Of a DNA stretch of 8,147 nucleotides, positions 1-6,235 are shown in pieces. The notes below the pieces were generated by a model. It saw nothing but the letters and a program-made list of their open reading frames with translations, searched no databases and was not told the origin of the DNA. Source of the DNA: CAYNWK01 sp964400875 (GTDB taxonomy: Bacteria > Chloroflexota > Anaerolineae > Anaerolineales > UBA4823); the NCBI GenBank assembly GCA_964400875.1, contig CAYNWK010000189.1, positions 1-8,147 of the forward strand, read 5' to 3'. Each line of letters opens with the position of its first letter. Within the stretch, counting starts at the first letter, position 1. The position numbers and the translations under genes were made by a program.

Positions 1-14
1 GAGGTTTCCCCATG

Positions 15-2783
15 CTATTCCGAGCCGATCAAAACACTTGTCTTAACGGGGTCATCGTCCGCCAACACACCCAGTTCCCTGGCAATAGTGATGGCCTGGA
101 CGCGGCTGCGCGCCCCCAGCTTGCCGTACAGGCTGTTGATATGCGATTTCACCGTGCTGAGGGCGATCACCAGCTGCTCAGCGATCACCTGGTTGGTCAA
201 TCCGGCTGCGATCAGGCGTAAGACCTCCAGTTCACGCTCGCTGAGCGGCTCAGCGAGGCGGTTGGGAGCAGCTCGACCGTTGGTGGGATCAGGCTTTAAA
301 GGGAACTCCGTGGTGGTAAAAGCGGACAGCAGCCGATCGGCGTACGGCGGCAGGCTTACATCAACCGGTGAACGTTTGGTGATCGAAGCCTTAAATTCGG
401 CCAGCAGCGCTCGCATCGGTTCGCCTTCGTCGATGAAGATGCGGGCATAGCCTTCCGGCTCGGCCAGGATCAAGGCGCGTTCCAGCCGATCGAGCGCCCG
501 GGATCGGTCTCCCTGCGCTTGATAGCATAAGGCTTGAGCGATCAGGATCTCGATGACGCTGCCTTTCCGCTCTTCGACCTGCGCGGCCTCCAGGAGCCGG
601 TCCAACAGGGTCAGCGCCTCGGCGACCTCGCCCTGGGCTGCAAGCAAGCGCGCCAGCGTAAGGTATTCGACTACCGCCCAACCCGGGTGGCTGATCTCCT
701 GGTCGTCTGGGCTGAGCTCGCTGTTCGCCGCCCAGGCTTGAGCAGCTTTGAGATCGCCCCGCGCGAGCTGCATCCGGGCGCGCAAGGCGGTCGCCTGTGT
801 CACCACAAGACTAACCTGTGCGCTTTGTCCTAGCAGTTGTAACCTCTCGAGGGTATCTAAGGCATCCGGCCAGTTGCCCTGGGCCTGCTGCACACGCGCG
901 AGGACCTGATCGACCACAAACCTCGCCCAGACGCCGCCCGCCTGGTCAGCTTGCTTGATACCCAAATAGATGTGCGCGAGAGCCTCGTCGAGCCGATCCT
1001 GCTCATAATGGATGTTAGCCATTCCAGCGTGAGCCATAGCGCTACCCTTTTGGGGAAGTTCGGGGTTTGACCACGTCAGTACCTGCTGGTACAACTCCCT
1101 GGCTCGATCGAGGTCCCCCCGGAACATCTCGATGTCACCGAGAAAGCTGGCCGCGGCCAATTGAACGTAGTGGGTGCCATCGGCCTGGCTGAGCCGCAGG
1201 GCTTCACTCAAAAGGTTCGCTGCAGCATCGATTTCACCGGAGTCCAGATAGGTGGTGCCGAGAGTGAAAGTCACCGCCGTGCGCCACGGGCTGTCTGGCG
1301 ATAAACTCTCCAACGCCTGGCGTGAGAACTCGCGGCTGAGCGCCGCCTCACCTCGAGTAACGGCGACCATGGATTGAAGCGCGGCGGCTTCCCCGGAGAG
1401 TTCGGCGCCTGGCGCGCCTTTGGCAGATTCAGCCTGCAGGGCCAACAGTGCCCATTCCTCTGCGGCTTCGAGGTTGAGCCCCGCGCCCAAAAAGTATGTC
1501 CAGGCGCGCGCCATGCACATACGTGGGTGGGCGAGAATAGTTTCTTCGGGTATGGCGTTCAGCCAACGCACAATCGATGCGCTGGAGCCCCCGCGCAGCA
1601 TATTTCCCGCCACGCCCTCGATCAGGACGGCGGCCCGTTCGAAGTCAGGGATCGCTAGGGCGTGATGCACCGCCATTTCCGTCATGCCCTGGCGCGCATA
1701 CCAATCTCCGGCTCGCTCGTGCAGCTGTGGGGGCAGCTCAGGGTGAGTCTGCTGTAAATACCCTTGCAGCACCTCGGCGAACAGGTGGTGGTAGCGGTAC
1801 CAGTTACGGTCGTTGTCCAACGGCACCAGGAACAGGTTGGCCTGCTCCAAACCTTCCAGGATGGCCTGGCCGTCGTTCCGCCCGGTGAGGGCGTTGCACA
1901 AGGTCCCGTTCAAGCGTTTCAGGATGCTGGTGGACAGCAGGAACTGCCGCACGGCTTCCGGCTGCCTGCTCAAGACTTCCTCCACCAGGTAATCGACGAT
2001 GAAACGATGGCTGCCGGCAAACGCAGTGATGAATCGCGAGCGATCCTCGATATCTTTGATGGAAAGCGCAGCGAGCTGCAGCCCGGCGATCCAGCCCTCC
2101 GTGCGGTCTTTTAGCGCCGCGATCTCTGCAGCGGAGAGATCGAGTCTCATCGCCTGGTTAAAAAACGAGGCGGCTTCCTCGCCGGTGAAGCGCAGATCGC
2201 GGGAGCGTATTTCGGACAGCTGGCGGCGGGCGCGCCAGCGGGCCAGCGGTAAGGCCGGATCGCTGCGGCTGGTGATCACCAGGTGCGCGTTCGGGGGCAG
2301 GTGTTCGATCAAGAACGTCATGTTCTCGTCGATCGCCGGGTTATCGATCAGGTGATAATCATCGAAGACATGGGAAAACTCGTAATCCTGGGCGGCCATA
2401 TCGTTGATCGCCAGGGATAACACGGTTTCAATGGGAGGCGCCTGGGAGGATTCCATCAGCAGCTGGGCGTTCTTACCTAACTCGGGATTTAAAGTCTGCA
2501 GCGCGGCGATGAAATAGCGCCAGAAGCGTACCGGGTCGTTATCCCCCTCGTCCAGGGAAAGCCAGGTCACGCAGTGCTCGTTCTGCGGGATCCATTCGCT
2601 CAGCAAGGTCGTCTTGCCATAGCCCGCCGGCGCGCAAATCAAGGTCAGCGGGCGCCGGACGGCCGCTTGCATCCCTTCAATCAGGCGGGCGCGATCCACG
2701 CGCCGGGCGCGTGCCGGTGGAATGTATAACTTGGTAGCCAGCAAGAGGTTGCCGGTAGCAGCCTGCACGCTCAAACCAACCAC
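15..2783 (-). CDS. MalT-type ATP-dependent LuxR-family transcriptional regulator
   Basis: A 922-residue cytoplasmic transcription activator of the large ATP-binding LuxR (LAL/MalT) type; family members bind an inducer and ATP, oligomerise and activate promoters. The N-terminus has the K-L-Y-I-P-P block (residues 18-23). A STAND-type ATPase follows, with Walker A APAGYGKT (51-58), a Walker B-like FDD (140-142) and the family blocks TEGWIAGLQLA (228-238) and YRYHHLFAEVL (329-339). Residues of about 390-820 are helical, TPR-like and rich in Ala/Leu/Glu, and are probably the inducer or partner platform. The C-terminal LuxR helix-turn-helix spans about 845-908 (LSERELEVLRL, then STVKSHINSLYGKLG). 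The length is close to E. coli MalT. The start is GTG at 2783, chosen because a perfect GGAGGT lies 3 bases upstream; the spacing is short and the site can be hidden in a hairpin (2787-2807). The gene is divergent from the secreted-protein gene. The family is certain; the inducer and target genes cannot be told from the sequence. Confidence 0.95.
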   Translation of the reverse strand: MVGLSVQAATGNLLLATKLYIPPARARRVDRARLIEGMQAAVRRPLTLICAPAGYGKTTLLSEWIPQNEHCVTWLSLDEGDNDPVRFWRYFIAALQTLNPELGKNAQLLMESSQAPPIETVLSLAINDMAAQDYEFSHVFDDYHLIDNPAIDENMTFLIEHLPPNAHLVITSRSDPALPLARWRARRQLSEIRSRDLRFTGEEAASFFNQAMRLDLSAAEIAALKDRTEGWIAGLQLAALSIKDIEDRSRFITAFAGSHRFIVDYLVEEVLSRQPEAVRQFLLSTSILKRLNGTLCNALTGRNDGQAILEGLEQANLFLVPLDNDRNWYRYHHLFAEVLQGYLQQTHPELPPQLHERAGDWYARQGMTEMAVHHALAIPDFERAAVLIEGVAGNMLRGGSSASIVRWLNAIPEETILAHPRMCMARAWTYFLGAGLNLEAAEEWALLALQAESAKGAPGAELSGEAAALQSMVAVTRGEAALSREFSRQALESLSPDSPWRTAVTFTLGTTYLDSGEIDAAANLLSEALRLSQADGTHYVQLAAASFLGDIEMFRGDLDRARELYQQVLTWSNPELPQKGSAMAHAGMANIHYEQDRLDEALAHIYLGIKQADQAGGVWARFVVDQVLARVQQAQGNWPDALDTLERLQLLGQSAQVSLVVTQATALRARMQLARGDLKAAQAWAANSELSPDDQEISHPGWAVVEYLTLARLLAAQGEVAEALTLLDRLLEAAQVEERKGSVIEILIAQALCYQAQGDRSRALDRLERALILAEPEGYARIFIDEGEPMRALLAEFKASITKRSPVDVSLPPYADRLLSAFTTTEFPLKPDPTNGRAAPNRLAEPLSERELEVLRLIAAGLTNQVIAEQLVIALSTVKSHINSLYGKLGARSRVQAITIARELGVLADDDPVKTSVLIGSE

Positions 2784-2786
2784 ACT

Positions 2787-2807
2787 ACCTCCGTTCAGCC
2801 CGGAGGT
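2787..2807 (-). promoter_or_regulatory. Hairpin sequestering the Shine-Dalgarno of the LuxR-type regulator
   Basis: In the regulator mRNA the sequence ACCUCC, nine loop bases and GGAGGU form a perfect 6-bp stem whose 3' arm is the ribosome binding site, 3 bases before the GTG start. Overlapping it, CCCGGA-CC-TCCGGG (plus positions 2799-2812) can form a competing 6-bp hairpin that would free the GGAGGT. The pairing is read directly from the sequence. That it works as a translational switch is inference; two overlapping short stems in GC-rich DNA may also be chance. Confidence 0.4.
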
Positions 2808-2944
2808 CCGGGTTTACACATTGGGTTAAACAAACCAAAATCATTCCTCTAGGTGTTAGCGGAAGGACGGTTTGGATGAACCAGGCGCGTTGCCCTTCTA
2901 TGTACAGGATGTTTTAGGGATATTCGGGGATGATTTGTCTCGAA

Positions 2945-2953
2945 ATTATATCA
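2945..2953 (-). promoter_or_regulatory. Candidate extended -10 promoter of the LuxR-type gene
   Basis: Read on the minus strand the site is TGATATAAT, an exact TATAAT preceded by the TGn extended -10 element. It lies in the AT-rich island of the divergent intergenic region. No convincing -35 hexamer occurs 16-18 bases upstream, which an extended -10 promoter can tolerate. Transcription would start near 2938 and leave a 5' leader of about 155 bases containing the ribosome-binding-site hairpin. In AT-rich DNA such a match may be fortuitous. Confidence 0.35.
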
Positions 2954-3019
2954 TCAATATCAAATTATTAATCTTAATCTCATTTATCTCATGGGGATTT
3001 ACCTAGACGCTGACCAGAT

Positions 3020-3062
3020 GTGGGGGTATTTTAGCAGGTAAAGCCCGCCAGAAAACCCCCAC
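3020..3062. repeat. Inverted repeat GTGGGGGT / ACCCCCAC
   Basis: The perfect 8-bp arms at 3020-3027 and 3055-3062 enclose 27 bases. The stem can be lengthened by pairing TTT (3029-3031) with AAA (3052-3054) if A3028 bulges out. Neither strand has a T-run after the stem, so it is not an ordinary intrinsic terminator. It lies between the divergent genes, which would suit an operator, a structured leader element of the secreted-protein mRNA or a processing site. The structure is seen directly; the role is unknown. Confidence 0.55.
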
Positions 3063-3171
3063 GCCCTCCCATTTCTTTGGCGATCCCCAGCAAGTCTTTA
3101 TCTACGCATAGTACTTTTTTCCTATTTAGAATCTTCCAAAAACTAGATAAGCTGTCAGATGAATTCAAACT

Positions 3172-3185
3172 GCTCCACCTGGAGC
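3172..3185. repeat. 14-bp dyad GCTCCA-CC-TGGAGC
   Basis: A perfect two-fold symmetric site with 6-bp arms and a 2-base centre, about 90 bases before the ATG of the secreted-protein gene and directly before an AAAGGAGG. Short symmetric sites of this size are typical of dimeric regulator operators, but LuxR-type sites differ between proteins and I cannot match it to a known consensus. It may also be a chance palindrome. Confidence 0.3.
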
Positions 3186-3206
3186 GAAAGGAGGCATAGC
3201 GGTAAC

Positions 3207-3272
3207 GTGCTTTTGCCCAACCGGCTGAGACCAGCTGGCCTAGAACTTCTTTTACAAACTTACGCGAGGTGA
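3207..3272 (+). CDS. Possible 21-codon leader peptide (speculative)
   Basis: A GTG-started frame of 21 codons ends with a TGA that overlaps the GAGGTG ribosome binding site of the secreted-protein gene, 3 bases before its ATG. A strong AAAGGAGG (3187-3194) lies upstream, but the 12-base spacing to the GTG is longer than ideal. The peptide is leucine- and arginine-rich and resembles nothing I know. The arrangement would allow translational coupling. Without conservation data it is only a candidate, and the AAAGGAGG may be a relic or coincidence. Confidence 0.15.
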   Translation: MLLPNRLRPAGLELLLQTYAR

Positions 3273-3275
3273 ACG

Positions 3276-3686
3276 ATGAAAACCAGAAAATTTTTCGTTT
3301 CGCTTTTGTTCGTCCTGATTGCCCTGATCCTTGTGGTCACGGCCGTGGCTGCCCAGGAAGAGCTCGACCTGGTCCGTCTGACCGTTGACAACCGCACCGA
3401 TCAGGCCGTCGCCCTGTCCCTGACGGGTACGGATACAGGGGCGAGGTACTACCTGGTCATCGGCGCCGGGGACATGCGGGTCTTCACCGTCGAACGAGAC
3501 GATTACACCCACATCACCCTGGCCTGCGGACGAACTGCAGAAGGCACGGTGGACATCAACCGGCAGTTGTTCTTGAACTTCACGTCATGCTACTCGCCTC
3601 CGCCGAACCAGGGCACGCCGGGGATCGAGAAAATCTTTATACCCGAATCGCCCACCAAGACCCAATGGCAGTACCAGTTCGACTAG
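3276..3686 (+). CDS. Small secreted protein with signal peptide, function unknown
   Basis: A 136-residue exported protein. Residues 1-26 form a classical Sec signal peptide: basic M-K-T-R-K, a long hydrophobic core (about 6-22) and a type I signal-peptidase site after VAA, with Q27 as the likely mature N-terminus. There is no lipobox cysteine, so release to the cell exterior is more likely than lipid anchoring. The mature part of about 110 residues looks like a small beta-sandwich, with alternating strands such as VRLTVDN (33-39) and AVALSLTG (44-51). It has just two cysteines, C84 and C105, well placed for one disulfide. It ends with NQG (111-113), IEKIFIPES (117-125) and WQYQF (131-135). 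I recall similar short proteins in Anaerolineae, but no defined function. ATG is supported by GAGGTG (3266-3271). The gene is monocistronic, ending 22 bases before a terminator. Confidence 0.85.
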   Translation: MKTRKFFVSLLFVLIALILVVTAVAAQEELDLVRLTVDNRTDQAVALSLTGTDTGARYYLVIGAGDMRVFTVERDDYTHITLACGRTAEGTVDINRQLFLNFTSCYSPPPNQGTPGIEKIFIPESPTKTQWQYQFD

Positions 3687-3708
3687 ATCACCATTCGTAG
3701 TAACTTCT

Positions 3709-3751
3709 CCCCTCCACCGGATCCCCCCCTCCGGTGGAGGGGTTGTTATTT
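3709..3751 (+). terminator. Rho-independent terminator after the secreted-protein gene
   Basis: A perfect 13-bp stem (3709-3721 with 3730-3742, CCCCTCCACCGGA and its complement) closes an 8-base loop made almost wholly of C. The T-rich tail TTGTTATTT follows at 3743-3751. No T-run follows the stem on the other strand, so it acts in the plus direction only. It separates the secreted-protein transcript from the UvrA-like gene downstream, which therefore needs its own promoter in the roughly 60 bases that remain. Confidence 0.9.
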
Positions 3752-3795
3752 AACCAGGCTGCGTACTGATGTAAAATAAGCCGGCAGCAGTTACC

Positions 3796-3801
3796 AAGGA
3801 G
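3796..3801 (+). promoter_or_regulatory. Shine-Dalgarno AAGGAG of the UvrA-like gene
   Basis: AAGGAG lies 7 bases before the ATG at 3809, an ideal spacing. It fixes the start of the long downstream frame, whose first residues (K-V-R-G-A-A-E-H-N-L) match the usual UvrA N-terminus. Confidence 0.8.
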
Positions 3802-3808
3802 CAACCCT

Positions 3809-6235
3809 ATGCCGGTGAAGGTACGCGGCGCAGCCGAGCACAACCTGCAAGACATCGATGTCGATTTCGGCGACGGTTTGACGGTGGTCACCGGCGTCTC
3901 CGGCTCGGGCAAGACTTCCCTGGTCTTCGACACCCTGTACCACGAGGCCCGCCGCCGCTTCCTGCAGGTCTACACCTCCGGCGAAGCCGCCCAGCGACTT
4001 GCGCCTGCCCGGGTGCGGAAGATCGAAGGGTTAGGCCCGGCTGTGGCCGTCGGGCAAAACCTGCTCAACCGCAACCCCAACTCCATATTGGCGACGGCCT
4101 CCGGGCTGCACCCTTTCCTGCGGCTGCTCTACCAGAATTTCGGTGAACGGCGCTGCGCACGCTGCGGCGCGCCGGCGGCGATCGCCAGCGAGGATGCCAT
4201 CCTCGAGCAGCTGCTCTCCCAGGCTGCGCGCGGCCCCGTGGGCGTGCAGGCTGTGCTCTTGCGCGGCGCGCTGGGCAGCCAGCGCACCCTCCTGGAGATG
4301 CTCGCCCGAGAGTTCGGGCGCGCCCGCTTGCTGGTTGATGGGAGCCCCTGGGACGGCGCGCCGCTCGGGCCGGGAGCCCCACACGATCTCTCCATAGCCA
4401 TTGCCAATTTAAACCCGGACGCTGATGTTGCCGCGGCGCGGGGTGCGCTGGAAAGCGCCAAAGCGTTGGGCGCACAGGCGCTTGCACTGGTGAGCGCGCA
4501 TGCCGAGCGCACCTACGCCCGGGCGCCGGTGTGCACCCGCTGCGGAGCCTGGTTCCCCGAGCTGCGCGCGGTCCACTTCAACCAGGTCTGCCCGCACTGC
4601 GGCGGGGAGGGCTGCGGACGCTGCGCACACAGCGGCCTGCCGCCGCACGCCGCCGCGGTTTTCTGGGAAGGGCTGCGCCTTAACGAACTCTTGGCTTTAA
4701 ACGTCGCACAGGCCCATGACTTATTCTCCGCAGCCGCCTTCCCCGCCGCGGCCGGTCGGCTTCGGGAGGAGGTCACCCGCCGGTTGGAAGCTTTGCGCGC
4801 CGTCGGGCTGGACTACCTGGGTCTGGATCGCCCGGCCCCGACCCTCTCCCGCGGGGAAGCCCAACGCGTGCGCCTGGCGCTGGCCCTGACCAGCCGGTTG
4901 GAAGACATGCTTCACATTCTGGATGAGCCCACCATCGGGCTGCACTCCGCCGACGTCAGCCGCCTGCTGAGCGCCCTGCGCCGCCTGCCCGGGCCGGTGA
5001 TCTACGTGGAACACGACCGGGGGGCTGCGGCGCAGGCCGACCGGGCTATCGACCTGGGTCCAGGGGCAGGTCCGCACGGTGGGCGGGTGGTCTACGCCGG
5101 GTCGCCGGGCGGATTGTGGGCCAGCGACACCGCCACAGGGCGCTACTTCAGCCTCCAGGAACGCGTGGCGACCCCCGAGCGGCGTCCGCCTCCGCAGGGT
5201 TTCCTCACGGTGCGCGGCGCCCACCTGCGCAGCCTGGACGGCTTCGACGCGCCCATCCCGCTGGGTCGTCTGACGGTGATCACCGGCGTATCCGGGTCAG
5301 GCAAGAGCACCCTGGTGGAGGACGTGCTGGCGGCCTCCTTAAATGAAAAGCAGCCCACAGGCTGCAAAAACATCGAGGGGCCAGCGCTCAAAGCCGTGCT
5401 GGTAGACCAGAGCCCCATCGGGCGCAACCCCCGCTCCACCCCGGCGACTTACACCAAGCTCTCCGACATCATCCGCGAGCTGTACGCCGCCCAGACCGGC
5501 TTATCCATCTCGCATTTTTCCTTCAACCGGCCGGAAGGCGCCTGTCCGATCTGCAGCGGCATGGGCGCGGTGGAAGTAAAGCTGCGCTACCTGCCCTCCA
5601 CCTGGATCACTTGCGAGGAGTGCGAGGGACGGCGCTACAACGAGGAGGTGCTGGCCCATCGCGTTGCTTTCGGGTCGCAGGCGCTCGCCATCGACGAATT
5701 CTACGATCTGAGCGTGGCCGAAGCGCGCGCGCTGTTCGCCAAGGTCGAAGGGCTGGTCGATTCTAGGCGTCGCGCCGCCCGCCGGGTGCTGCGCGCCCTG
5801 GAGGACATCGGGTTAGGTTACCTGGCCCTCGGCCAGCCCTCGCCGACCCTGTCCGGAGGGGAAGCGCAGCGGGTCAAGCTGGCCAGGTACCTCGGGCGGC
5901 GCTCCCTGGACAAGAGCCTGTTGGTGCTGGACGAACCCTCCACCGGCCTGCACGCCCAGGACCTCGCAGGCTTGCTGGCCGTGCTAGACCGGCTGGTGCG
6001 CGCCAGCTGCACGGTGGTCATCGTCGAGCACAATCTGGATGTGATCCGGGCCGCAGACTGGTGCCTGGACCTTGGGCCGGGAGCCGGCCCCGAGGGAGGT
6101 CGGCTGCTCTACGCCGGCCCGCCCCAAGGATTGGTAGAGGTGAGCGAGTCGGCTACCGGGCGGGCGCTGCTGGGCGCCGTCGAGGTCAGGCCTACGGTTG
6201 ATCCGGGGAGCCCGAGCTCGCGCCGTCCGGAGGCC
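3809..6235 (+). repeat. First UvrA-like half of the tandem protein (modules 1 and 2)
   Basis: Residues 1-809 equal one compact UvrA: ABC module 1, a UvrB-binding-like segment (about 120-241), a zinc module with compressed spacing, then ABC module 2 with a canonical CX2C-X19-CX2C zinc finger. Module 2 keeps the UvrA block SPIGRNPRSTPATYT after its Q-loop, a region I associate with DNA contact in UvrA. The half ends with the usual UvrA tail (LDLGPGAGPEGG near 755) and a Pro/Ser-rich linker (about 787-808), after which a new UvrA N-terminus begins. It is about 130 residues shorter than E. coli UvrA, which the missing insertion domain explains. Confidence 0.85.

Larger units (their letters stand above)
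2784..3275. other. Divergent intergenic region (492 bases)
   Basis: This stretch separates the minus-strand regulator from the plus-strand secreted-protein gene, so it should carry promoters for both. From the left it holds the ribosome-binding-site hairpin (2787-2807), an AT-rich island (2941-2992) with the candidate extended -10 and a direct repeat ATCTCAT-TT-ATCTCAT (2977-2992), a long inverted repeat (3020-3062), a GC-rich dyad (3172-3185), an isolated strong Shine-Dalgarno-like AAAGGAGG (3187-3194) and a small hairpin CCGGCT-N6-AGCTGG (3221-3238). I see no gene remnant or RNA gene that I can name. The bare stretch 2840-2930 shows nothing recognisable. Confidence 0.7.

Noticed and set aside
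88..450. Plus-strand open frames inside the LuxR-type gene
   Set aside because: They run antisense to the helix-turn-helix coding region, whose minus-strand product is unmistakable.
2812..2830. GTTTA...TAAAC dyad near the regulator start
   Set aside because: Only 5-bp arms in AT-rich sequence; expected by chance and not extendable.
3127..3132. TAGAAT as a -10 box for the secreted-protein gene
   Set aside because: No -35-like hexamer at any acceptable spacing upstream.
3772..3777. TAAAAT as a -10 box for the UvrA-like gene
   Set aside because: Five of six bases match, but no -35 lies at 16-18 bases; the nearest candidate TTGTTA (3743-3748) is 23 bases away and belongs to the terminator tail. 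A promoter must exist nearby, but I cannot place it.
4721..5224. 167-codon minus-strand open frame and its overlapping neighbours
   Set aside because: Shadows of the module 1 signature to module 2 region; no plausible product and no ribosome binding site that I trust.
3809..6235. Calling this gene the ordinary housekeeping uvrA
   Set aside because: The frame continues without a stop into a second UvrA-like half, the insertion domain is missing from the first half and the first signature is altered, so a specialised paralog is the better reading.
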